Source: Casuarius casuarius (lineage: Eukaryota; Chordata; Aves; Casuariiformes; Casuariidae). Taken from it: 64,000 nt of DNA. Every line of letters begins with the position of its first letter. Position 1 is the stretch's first letter. Where the stretch lies: positions 6,171,024 through 6,235,023 of the forward strand of contig PTFA01000011.1 in NCBI GenBank assembly GCA_003342895.1, given 5' to 3'. The notes beneath the pieces are model-generated. The model did no database searches and was not told the origin of the DNA. It worked only from the letters and a program-made list of their open reading frames with translations. Shown piece by piece: positions 40,512 through 52,236 of the stretch. Both the position numbers and the translations under genes were made by a program.

Positions 40512-43500
40512 CCCCTCAACCCCCCCAAAAGCTTTCATCTGGCCTGGCTCCTATCTTCTTTGGAGAATGCATCATGGAGAACAAAACAAAACAACATAAC
40601 ACAACAACAAAACCCTTTACTACTTATGTACCTGTTTAAAAAGGTCAGNAGACAACAGAGGAAACTGTTCTATTTTCTTTATAGCCAGGTAAGCCTAGCA
40701 GTAAATTGATTACTGCAGCTAGATTGTTCAGTCTCTTTAAGAGAAACACATAAAGCCTANGCACTCCATGAAGTAAATGACTTGTTTTGGGCAAAACATT
40801 AAATGAGGTGGTAAAACTTCCTATTACCAAAATCAGCATCAAAATATTAAGATGAGGCCCATGTATATTACTTACATAAGACCGCAAAGAAGGAATTAAA
40901 TTCAAAAAGAAAGAGACAGTGTGTATTACAGGCCTTTCCCAAATTACTAAACATTAACATTAGCACTATTAGTTTTTCTGCTCAATTAGATATTCTTTCA
41001 TAATTCCATACTTTCCAGTTTACAGACATGGTACTCTTTCNTTCTTCTCAGAGGGAAGTACAGAATGATCAACTGCATCAAAACTGAAATCAGGAGTACG
41101 TTGTGAGAAGATGCACAAGCGTCCAACATTTTTGTGTGTTTTACCAAATCACGTCATACGAATGAACAGAATCTCTGTGGATCTGCTCAAGTCTTGTGTC
41201 CTGTGCTATAGTGTACAGGAAATGAGGGTCCAGGGGATAAATGCAGGCATTCTATGATAGGCCTTTAGTCCCTTAAAACTTACTTTTCCCAGGAAAGGTA
41301 TTTCTCTTACCTGCATCTTGGGCAAACTGACAGACTTTCAAACAAGTTTATCAGGAGTTTTGATGTCTGGTTCCCACACAAGAGGAAGACTGCTGTTCTC
41401 CATGAAACATCCTGAAAACTAAATTAAACTGTAAACCAACAAGAGAACTAGTATCAGCCATGTTTTGCATTTTCTCTGTGCTTGCACTCATATCTAACAT
41501 AAAAGTAAATAAGATGATTGTGCAATAACTTTCTGACAACTGTTTCAATGTTATTTCACACCCGATCATCTTCTAGGTGCTTACAAATATTTTATTTCTT
41601 CCAGTGTTTTTGAGGAATAAAAGGTATTTTGATGGCTTACACCTTCGCGTGCCTCTTTCCTTGCCTTCCTGCTCACCATTTAATTTCCTGGTGTCTCATA
41701 AGTCAAAATAAAAAATTACTAATGGGTCCAAATTCTGTCATCCAGCTCTAACTCCTCCTGGACGAAGCTCATCAGAACTAATAGACTTTCACAAACTGTT
41801 TCCTTGGCAGTTTGAGCCTTAGATACGGCTTACTGCCACTGATATTAATTGCTATGGTTGATCTCTTCTTGGACTCTTCTGTTAACTATCCTTTACTAAA
41901 AACTCTCTTCCCTCTGTGAGATTTTCTACATTAAACTGGTTGATTACATGTGAAAAATACCATATAAGATGCAGAAAACACGAGAAACAGAAAATGCAAG
42001 CATCACTCAATGACCCTATTAAAACATTTTGCAAAATTGATACAGATGAATCTTCCCCCATCACACAATAATGAGGTGCCTCCAACTACAGATGAATGAT
42101 CAATCAATATTCCTCCCCNTTTAGTTTCATGACGAAACACTCAGCTAGCAACTAAAATAGGAATTTTTTTTTGTTGCTGTTGCATATCTGATCTATTTTG
42201 ATGGCAGGCAGAGATTATCAAAGAAATATCAGGTTTCTCTGATATGTGTATCAGAAGGCACTTAAGTTTTAAGAAGAAAGATTTCTGAATTTTCAAGCAA
42301 GTAACAGACTAATATTTGGATTAAACAATCCATTAACTGCATTTTATTTTTGGTTTAAGATGCTCATATATTCAAAGCCTAAATTCAAATTGCATTTTAC
42401 AGTTTTGTACAGTTATTGCATCCATGCCAAATAACTCACATCCAGATTTGTGTATGATTACTACTATTGCTGTATAAGAAGCAATGAACCATTAATATCT
42501 GTTTTGAATATACATATTTTCAAATTAATTTATCAGAACAGACAATATGGTTTTAGCTATCAAATTTTAGGGGAATATCCATGCATCTAGTATCTCCATG
42601 ATGTTGGCTTTATTATTGACACTTAGTATCTCCACATATATACCCTACAAACAATTACTAACCAAAACAAAAACATTCTAATTTCTAACAAGAAGGACTC
42701 ACAGCTTAAAATTTACCTTCAGTACAGAACTGAAAACAAATCAACTTCTGGATTTTTTTCTAGTATTTAGGTGAGAATCTTCTGAGATGGATACTCTTTT
42801 CAGCAACAGCAGCAATACTGGATTTTTCTTCTCCCAGTTAGTATCATCCAAACTATGCTCATCTGACAGAAAACTATAAAGTGTTACTAAGTGCTCTATT
42901 GAGATAGAAATTAACTTGGTCAGCTCTGTTAGTGGTGAAATATTCTTCCTAATCTAATAGATCTTTGTTAAGATAGTATGAGGTAGAACTATATTGGAGT
43001 AATATAGCAGGCTATGTTTCAAGTTTTTTGTTTTAATATCCATTCTTAAATTAGAATGGAAAAAACAGCAGAATATATATTCATCTTCANTGAAAGCAAA
43101 GTTATCTGATAATAAATGATCCATTAGTTTGCTCATAATTCTGTCAGAGTTATTATAGTCTTTATGTTCTGAATGACTATAATTTACTATAATTGGTTTG
43201 CAGGACAAGAGATAAATTTGACTTGCTCAATTGTAGATTCAGTCAAATAATTTTGGACATTAGAACAATTTTAGAACATAAAGGTCATGACAAAAATCTA
43301 ACAAAACAAAAAAGTGTTAATAAAAGAAATGTTACAGTTTATTTTTAAATCCAGAAAATGACCAGTCTGCCTCAAAATTCAGTCACAATCTTCTATAGAT
43401 TGTTCTGTACATAAATCTTCCCAAAATCAATCTTTAAACTGATGTTTAAAAGGAAAAGGTGGCTAAGATATACCTCAGATGGTTCTATACACACTACATG

Positions 43501-46500
43501 GATCTGAGACTCTGCTGAACATTCAACCTTCTCCTCAAATATTTACATTTAGAGAGGAATATACTGTGTCTTAGGAAGGCAGATGAAAAGACTAATATGA
43601 TACAGGAAATTCTGAGTGTGGAGGTCTATACACAAACTTTGAAAAAATATTTTTATCTATTAAATTGTTAATGTTGGAGTGAAGCTGCAACATTTATCCA
43701 AGTTTCTACCAATTCAGAAATCCTCCAGACTTTGAAACTGGAATGGAATTGTTTTTATTGTCTGTCCTGCAAACTTGATAACAATGTTAAATTGAAAATA
43801 AAATGGCAATGACTGTGGTGCAGAGGTTTAGGAAGCATGTTAGAAACCTTTTCCTTAAATTCAGCCCTACCATTTAAAAAAAAATCCTCTAACTACTGAT
43901 TTTTTAAAGTGCAAAGTGTGGTAACATTTTTGCTTCCTTGACCTTCCTTTTACTTGCTATTCAAAAGAAAAAGCAACATACTCTCAAAATGTTTATATTT
44001 CTTTCATAACCACAAAGCACTTCAGTTTTGACTGCAGCGTTCTAATTGCCCTGAAGATAACACAAATCTAATTCCAGTATAAGAAACAATGCTATTGTGC
44101 ATTGAGGTAAAGTAGCATTTTTCTTTAGTGGAATACACATAGTTCTGAGCTTCACTGTTTATAAGATGTTTTCTCCTGTGTAGTAAAAAAAAAAAAAAAG
44201 TTACAGGCTTATTTCCCTGGATCATTGCAGTCTGTTATTGTGATCAAGTTTAAACATAAAGTTACAGTCTTATCATTGCATTAGGATTTGGTTCACAGTG
44301 GATAAGCTTTAGATTGGAATCCACAATATCATCATGAATGGAATGTCTGGAANCAAAAGGAATGGCAAGTGTATTTTTNATAATGGCTAAATTCATCTGG
44401 AGTTAAAAGGGCTTGATAAGCTTTAAATTTCTTTCTCCNCTATTCATACTCTTAACCTGTGACTGCTAAAGATGCATCTTCAGTGAAAGTTTTCTCTCCA
44501 AGCAGCTGAGCACTTTCAAAATAACAAGAAAAAGTTAAGAACTGTTTTCTGCAAAAGAAATGACTAAACAGACTAGAACGAATCAAGCCTGGAGGAGAGA
44601 TGACATGGTGAGGGGGGGACACAGCATAGATGCATACAGTCATGAGTATAACATGGAGAGGGAACAATGAACTTGCTCTCTGCCCAGAAAGAGCGTGGGT
44701 GCATAAAAATTGGTATATATTTAAAAGAAAAAGTCCTTCAAAGGCTATAAAATGCAAAAGCATTACTTCTGTCTAGGAAAGCACTGCAGAAAAAATAAAA
44801 TATATTAGAAGTCAGAGCCTACTATATGGCAGAGGAAAGCGACAAACATCCCTTTCTTTTGTCCCCAGAGACTGCTTCAGATACTTTGGCCTTAAGGAGG
44901 ATGCAGATGTTTGAAAATCCCNCATGGAAGCATTCGTGCAGGCACAGCAACGTGTTGCCCTGTGCCAGGCAGCTAACTGAATAAGCCCCACAAATGATCT
45001 GCATGTACAGGATGTGGCCATTCAGTCCAGAGTTTCTAGATATCTGAACTTATCTGGAGCAACTATGTCAAAAAAGCTAGAAGACAAGAAAACCTTCAGA
45101 AACTATCCTTATACAGACTTGGATAAGTTTCTCAGCAAATGCACAGAAATTCCATCAGCAGACATATTTACTGTATACGNACAGGACAGAACATGTAAAC
45201 CTATCACTGTTGGAGGGGGGGAGGGGGGGAAACCAGCAAAACCTGGACAAAACTACAGTTATCTCCCCAGAACCCATTCCATTTATCAAATACAGCAATC
45301 CCTCCTTTTACTCCCTCCATTTTCCTAACATTTAATGATCATGTTAACACTAGCTCTGTTAAAATTTGTTCAGTGAACAACATTAGCACTTGAAATCATA
45401 CAAGTTAGTTAGAAGTCAACTTAAAAAAGAAAAGTCATTAATGATATAAAAAAGTATTTTGATAAAGGTGAAAGGTTACCTTTCATTTTCACATTCTGAA
45501 ATACCAGGTTACGAGTTTTCTATAGCTAATTGGAAGAAAAACTGAATAGGAACTGGCTTACAACTCAGCTAAAGGTCATGCTAAAGAATTCAAAAATCCT
45601 TAATTGAGCTATTAGAGTTAGTGTAAACACAGAATTTGAAATTTACACTCCTCCTTATTCATGCTGTTATTCATTCTGCTATACTCTATCTGGTCATAAA
45701 TTCTTCCAGGAAAACAGGTTTTTGGAACTTGAGTTTNCAGAAATAGGTGAATGCAGTAAGGAGAAGAAAGGAACAGAAGATAAAACAATCGAGAAAGCAG
45801 GACTGATGATTATGAGTCTGAGGAAAGGATAGTCTTTTAGCATTTTGTCAAAAAAAAAAAAAAGTGTTTTATTTCAGGAAAATAATTTAAATAAAAACTG
45901 GCAAGCAGAGATAAACATACTATTTCTATTTAAGTTACATTACTTTTTCAACCAGTCTATCTTGACTCAGTAGCAAATCGTTCATGATGCAAAGGTTAAC
46001 CTGGCTTATAGGAATTCCAGAAGAAAAAATCATTTCTACTTCTTTTTGATATTGCCTTTAAAGTTTTTACCTCAAACAGCTTGACATATCTTAAACTACA
46101 TTTTCAGGTACATGCAGAATGCTGTATACAAACAATTAAATGTTTAAGGCACAATTATCAGTCTTTGGAATAGTATGAGCTGAACCAAAAGGAAGAAAAA
46201 ATTGAGATGAGTATTTTAACAGTAACTTTTGCTGTTAATTATATCAAGAAAAAAATACAGTACCATAAAAAGATGTACATTCTGCTAGCATTACTTTTAC
46301 AGCAATGGCACTTCATTATTTCAAGACAAGTTATACTCATTTCATTGTCAAAATTTCACTGTTCTTTTTAAACTCTAATTTATAAAAGCACTTTTGAAAA
46401 GGTTTACATGCACGTTTTATGTATGACATTAAAAACATAACAGTATAATCTTTCAAGTTCACAGCACAAAACAAAAAAATTCTCATCCTTAAGTATGTAT

Positions 46501-46921
46501 TCTTATGCATTATTATTGAAAAATACCTAGACCCTTCTCTGAATTGAGCATTACTCATCTTATGTGCGTTTCTGTCTTCTTCATTAGTATATTATGACTA
46601 ATCTAGAAACATTAATTTATTTTTATAAAAATTCCATTAGGTAAGGGTACATTTTATATATCTTGAAAATGAGAAAAATAAGACACCACAGTTAAGATCA
46701 AAGCATATGTTCTCAGTGGCCCATTAATATTTCTATAACCTTTCCCCCCTGCTTTCTCCCCTTTGAGAACTTANTATTTTCTTTCCTTATAGCAAACCTC
46801 TTTTCGGACATTTTTTGAATTACAAATTCTCAACATGCCTGCTGTTGTGTTTGGGAGCAAANGTGCTAGCATTTCTAACCATGTTTGATGATCAAAAAAT
46901 CAATTTGCTAGACCAAATGCT

Positions 46922-47311
46922 TTTGTGGAGGTAAATTCAGAGAGATCTAACAACGTCCTAGGCTGTGACACGATACTTTTGTGCCTACAGCTTGAAAATC
47001 ATATGGGCTGGCTTGCACACAATACCACTTCAGAAGATGTGAGAAGATTTACTGTCCACTCATTTTTCATTCCTTCTCACACCGGGCTATCAGTCAAGTT
47101 GCAGCTAGATTCAATAGGAAGGCAAGTACCAATATCAGATGTGGATTATGGGGAAGGGGTCTTTGTCCTCACTAGGCGCGGGCATTACTTTATGCCGACG
47201 CAATCCAGTGTCCTACAGCTGGAGCGCCTGAGCGGGATTGGCTGCACCTTATGGAACCCGGGTTCCAAGTCTTTAGGGTTTCTTCTTCGGAGGGGGATCC
47301 ATATTCTTTAA
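46922..47311 (+). other. Unrecognised 129-codon open frame in a CpG-dense patch
   Basis: The frame is open for about 390 bases and begins near 46925 at GTG, not ATG. Its second half (about 47140-47300) is markedly richer in CpG than the flanks (gcgcgg, gccgacg, gagcgcc, gagcggg, acccgggt). The predicted product has no transmembrane segment, signal peptide, zinc finger or other family motif that I recognise. A 16-base perfect palindrome (tggaacccgggttcca) lies at 47252-47267. No clear acceptor or donor pair bounds it. It could be an old exon, a fragment of an unlisted transposable element, or a regulatory CpG patch. I do not assign a function. Confidence 0.3.
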
Positions 47312-49419
47312 GGTTTCTAAACCCAACATTTTGCCACTAAAACACTAGTAAACTCCACAGAATTTTAGGCATCTAATTTCAGTGCACAAGTACAATTGCT
47401 TGTATCATGCAAATGCTGAGCAGCTCACTTTGAGATCATATCTAGGCCCACTAGTATTGACAAAACTAGTCATTCTATCACCTGCCTTACTTTCAAGCCC
47501 TCCTCTGGTAGACATGCCTATTTCACATCAAATACTACACAGCCATGAAAAGACCTCTGTTATTAAATAAATTACGTAGTGAATAGGGCATTAACAAGAT
47601 GGCGATAAAAGTCTAAAAGATTTGTAGTCTGTTCTGTCCTAATTGATTTATACAACAGCCAAACAAACTCAGAAAGAGCAAGACAGACCAGCCAAGAACA
47701 ACATGGGTTGTCCTCCATTTCCTGGGAAATGGAGAAAAAGGTTCACATTCCCCTGGCACAGGAAAATGTACCTGGATTTCCTACAACCTGGCTCATGACG
47801 ATTGTACTACACACTGGTTTCATGAGGGGAAAGAGTAGTAATATAATTCTGTTTTGAAAGCATTTAAGCTTTCTTCATTTTTTGAAAGCAGATACTGATT
47901 CTGCGGTGCTACAGATTTTAAGACTCTGAACCTCAGCATGACAGAGTACTGTCTGTAGCTATGAGTTTCCTAAACATTGTTTGTTCTTCATATTCATTTC
48001 CAAAAGCTAACTGATATTGTCCTCCCTCCTTATTGCATTGGTGTCTGACAGTCTTATTCTGAGACATCCACCATGCAAGTGACTAGATATAAAAGTCATT
48101 TTTATGAACAAGGCTTTAGGGGACATATATAAAAAGCTGGTTTAAATAATTTCAAAAGTTAGTAGGCATGAGAACAGTAATCTTCAATACTCTAGAATAG
48201 CTTACACTAGAAGACCATCCTTTTTTTTCTCGTTCATTTAGCTGTCTCATTCACTACATGACTTTCAATTCCTGCAGCAAGTTATAGCAGAAACCCTAGA
48301 GACAACAGCTTCATTAACTGTACAGCTCTCATTCATTCCCCAAATATCATCCATCCTATGAACTAAATTGAGTAAGAATCCAGTGAAAGACAGTATATGA
48401 ACATGTAATTAAACACAATTATAATACATACTCACAGGGAGAATGGGGGGCAAATTAAAATTGAAGTAGTAGCATGGATTCTGGCATTCCTGATACAAGA
48501 TTATAACCTACAACAGCTGTGTGAACCAGCAGTAGAGAGAAACGGAGCACACATTTTCTCTTAGTGGATTTCATGGCTACTTGCCAACATCAAATGTAGT
48601 CTGAGACTCGGGAATTTTGGATTCCCTTCCAGATTCTTAACGTAGTTCAAGAACTCTTCTGCACCTGTCTCTCCAAATAAAGCTTAACACTCCTAATTAG
48701 TCGTTTTGGTTTAATTCCAAGTTGCTTGATCCCAAATGTATTTCCCATTTCCCACTTCAGCTGGGAGTCATCAGCCATACCCACCCATATCCACCTTGTC
48801 GGTCTTAACCACCCTACCATCATCTAACCTGCTTTCAAGTAACAGCAAGAAAGCATATATTATACAGCCCCAATTCAGTCAAATGGCTTTCTCTATTGAA
48901 CATATGGCTCAAATATGGTTGGATTTCATTACAGCAAGAAGCTTATCCTTTCACCAACATGGTACCTTTCAGTAATCCTAATACTGTTTATAAATGCAGA
49001 CCAAATAAAAAACAAACAAACCCTCCCCCCAGTCTAAAACAAGACAACATGGAAAAATACAACATCACTCCCCTGCCCATGTGTTTACTTTTCAAAATTA
49101 ATAAAACAATGTCTTATGTAGTTAAACAAAAAAAGTAAAAAGAACAAGAGAAAAAGAAACAGGAAAGATTCTTACAGTTCTTTCTGCGAACTTTTTCTGA
49201 AAGCCCAAAGGCACAATAGAAAGAAAACGAGAATCTTGGTCCCCCAAACTACAGTAAAAGTGTCCTTCTCAATGACCAGAGCTACAGGACAAGCTTTTCA
49301 CCACTTTTAGCAGCAGCTCCTCCATTTTGTATAAAATACTTCATTTACCTGTATTAGTAAATAAGTCTAAAAATCTTGATGAGGTTTCTACTATGATACC
49401 TGCTAAATAAACAAATGTT

Positions 49420-49465
49420 AAAAAAAAAAGAGAGAGAGAGGGAGGGAGAAAGGGAGAGAGAGAGA
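49420..49465 (+). repeat. GA-rich simple repeat
   Basis: Poly-A leading into agagagagag, gggagggagaaaggg and agagagag; a polypurine strand of about 45 bases. Confidence 0.9.
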
Positions 49466-49954
49466 TCCTGTCTGAGGACTGAGTAGAGAAAGGACCAGCA
49501 TGTCCAGCAGAGGTTTCAGCATAATAACGTAAGGACCTGAAACAAGTCAAGACACTGATTTTTGCAGCAGTCACTGGCAAAGGATGGTACTCATTTAGAC
49601 TTGGCAATAGTACTGTGAAGTAGTTTGCTTATGTTAATGGAGAGCCACCCACACGGCTGAAGAACAGTGTGGGAAAAGGTTTAGAAGTGCTAACAAGCAG
49701 ACAGTGGAAGCTGGCCTAGTTTAAAGGAATGAGAGAAATTTTGATACTGAACAGGACAGCACAGGTAAGGTAGAGATAACTGTGAGGGATTTTCAAAAGT
49801 GAAAACAGATATAGTTGATCTGATAACAAGGAAGGAGACCAATCCTGAAAATACTGTTTATAAATCACTATCCTAAAAATGCTAATTTATAGGTTAATCC
49901 AAGTTTATTTTTCAGTTCAGCCAACAAGCGGAACAACTTCATAGATAGCACTAA

Positions 49955-50860
49955 ACCTAAATACCCACAAATGATCTAGAAAAGGGGGATGAGCAGTAAG
50001 TTTCATTTGCTTATACTGCTAATAAGTTAATATTAGGAAAATTAAGAAGTACATTGGCCAACTGTGAATAACTGAAGAAGATCTTAATGAGACTGAGTGG
50101 CAATAAAATGGTGTATGAAATTCAATCAAAGTAAACTGAAAAAAATTCANCTTCATTTTTGCATTTAAGGAGTCCAAGTTGACCATCTCCATTCAGGATA
50201 AATAATGCTATGAAAAAAAATCAGCTCAATGTTCTGCTTTTGTCCAGTGCTAATGGAATGCTAATAATTATTAGGAAAATAACAGAGAACAAATCAGAGC
50301 TCATNATTATACCACAGTATAAATTCGCAGTTTGTCTGCACCTGCAATACTGTGTTAGGGTCTGATCAACTCATTTCAAAAGAACAGAGAGAAACTGGAA
50401 AAAATTCAAAGATCAACAGTGATGCCATAATCATGAACCAGCTTACTTAAGCATATGAAAGGTATGACTCTTTCAACTCTACATAGTTATCAGTGGCACG
50501 GAGAGAGCAGTTAAGAATCACTCTACACCCTAATACGTGAACAAGTAGTTATCACATGAAATAGCAGAAGGCAGGTTTAAGACAAAAGGAAGCAGCTCTT
50601 GCAGTAGGTGATAAACCTGCCATACTCCTTGCCAATGGATAAATGAAAGCTGAAATTTACATTGAAGACTGGACAAATTTATAGAAGAAGAATCCATCGA
50701 GGATTATTAATTATATAGAAAACCCATCTGGCTCCAGAAGTTCCTGCAATTAAGATAGCTAGACATATTAGGTGTAGTGTCATATATGCTTGTGCTACTC
50801 AGGTCTCTGCTGGAGAAAGAAGAATGTGTTATATGGTNCCCTAATCTAATTCAGTTCAGT
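49955..50860 (+). mobile_element. Ancient CR1 LINE fragment
   Basis: Follows the old CR1 ORF2 order on the + strand. cacaaatgatctagaaaagg lies at about 49968-49987. The 'LxxWAxxWxMKFN' segment survives as gactgagtggcaataaaatg with atgaaattcaat after it (50091-50130). Next come the ctcaatgttctgc / taatggaatgct / attaggaaaat block (50225-50282) and the HLEYCVQFW-like region (cctgcaatactgtgttaggg, 50342-50361). The aggtttaagacaaaaggaag block (50573-50592) follows, and then the 3' UTR (gactggacaaatttatagaa, 50666-50685). Many indels; no coding capacity. Same age class as the copy at 9.4-10.9 kb. Confidence 0.8.
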
Positions 50861-52025
50861 TGTCATTATGTTTTTATTAGCCTGGCTTTCTTGAAAGTCT
50901 GATATAGTTTGTTTTTTAGGAATCAGAAGAAGGATCCAAAGTTTACGTCAGCATTAACTCTTGTCTGAAGTGGAAAGTTGACTGAATTGCTACTCCAAAC
51001 TCAAATTCCTCTTCACTAGCTAAAAACCAAGAAATGCATGAAATTTCTTATGCCTGATCATTTGTAAACACTAGCTAACTACAAAAGTTGAAAACTGTTC
51101 CACCTGCTGCTTTGTTAGCCATTGTTGACGCATAGCACAACTTGTCCTTACCTGAGAAAAAGGAATTTTCAGATAAGAAAGTTTTGTGTGACATATCTCT
51201 AAGATAAAATAGCATTCTATTCAAACTATAAAATAGCTTTATCAGTTATGTTTGCACTCTCTTTGTGAAACTGTTTTTTGAAACGAATACTCAACTCCTC
51301 TAANATGTGTTATTTATTGAAAGGAAAGCCCCAATTTTATGACTACATGTTCTTCCATTTGATTATACCTATGTGTGGCCTGTGCTAATTTATGACAGAA
51401 AGAACCAAGAATGTTAATCACAACCAGCCAAAAGGAACCTTATGATGTATTATTTAGGCAACTGACAATGTACAAACATTTAAATATATTTTTTCTTTAC
51501 ACATTTAAGTATAGGTCTACAGACTTAGGTCATTTTGAGTATTTAAGAACTATTGAATANGTTCCCTGGAAAAAAATGGAAGGAAGAGATTTCTACCACA
51601 ATATAAGGTCTCTATAAATCAAAACTTTATTGACCAGTTTCTACTTTTCCATCTAAAGATTTCCATAGAGTGAAATTTACCTCTTAAAAAAAACATAGCC
51701 TAACTTAGAACCAGGAGGAAAAATAACACCAACTTTATTCCTTTGATCAGTGTTGCATTTCACAATCTACTTTGCACATAGTCGAAGAAATACTTGTTAT
51801 TATACTTACCTTACATACAGAAAAGATNTTAACTGCTTTCCTAGAAAACAATGATTCTTAATCAGAAAATTGTTTTTTAACCTGTTAGAGTTACTTTGAA
51901 GAACTGAATTCTCTGAAAGAACCCCTATTTGTGGGTAGAGAATGTGGCTAATTAAAAGCAAACAAACAAAAAAAACCCCACCAACACAACAAACCAAAAC
52001 ATCCTACATTTACTGCATTGACTAT
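50861..52025. other. AT-rich DNA downstream of the exon candidate
   Basis: No gene or repeat identified. A - strand AATAAA (plus tttatt, 51734-51739) lies about 290 bases beyond the stop of the exon candidate at 52026 and could be its polyadenylation signal, but this hexamer is common by chance in AT-rich DNA. Confidence 0.5.
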
Positions 52026-52236
52026 TTACTTTTCCTGCATGTGCATCTCCCTTCTAACTGACTGAAACTGGCTGCAGTCATGGATCTTTGCAAAATCATT
52101 GGATTCCTCTTCTTTAGCTGGATATAGAGGGATTACACAGGGTTGACAAGGTTCTGGAATAATGCAAGTTCCTAAAGAAGGACTGGAGGATGATGTGCAT
52201 CTCTGCCCTTCAGTTCCAGTTGTGATCGTCTCTATG
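52026..52236 (-). CDS. Candidate terminal coding exon, unknown gene
   Basis: On the - strand an open frame runs 73 codons from just after a TAA near 52246 to a TAA at 52028-52026. The putative acceptor lies inside that frame: upstream is a long pyrimidine-rich stretch with gtttttttttccacgtgttt, then tctggcag, giving an exon start at 52236 and 69 complete codons. The first exon base would complete a split codon. The peptide is rich in Ser, Thr, Cys and Pro in its first half (SSSSPSLGTC, PEPCQPCVIP) and acidic and then basic near the end (AKEEESNDFAK, SVRREMHMQEK). It has no hydrophobic segment and would suit a cytoplasmic or secreted tail. I do not recognise the protein, and no partner exon with a matching donor was found in the window. 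Chance is possible but less likely than for the other short frames. Confidence 0.35.

Larger units (their letters stand above)
36521..49954. other. Long AT-rich stretch with a CpG-dense patch near 47.2 kb
   Basis: No confident gene. Contains an AC run (37739-37751), a CT/TA/CA compound microsatellite (38608-38649), the 60-N gap (40452-40511), poly-A runs near 44187 and 45848, G-rich interrupted tract at about 45213-45231, a GA-rich tract (49420-49465) and the CpG-dense open frame listed separately. Everything else is AT-rich DNA with short chance frames. Confidence 0.6.

Noticed and set aside
40334..40709. Two open frames crossing the 60-N gap
   Set aside because: About 20 residues of each are unknown sequence; they are artefacts of reading through N.
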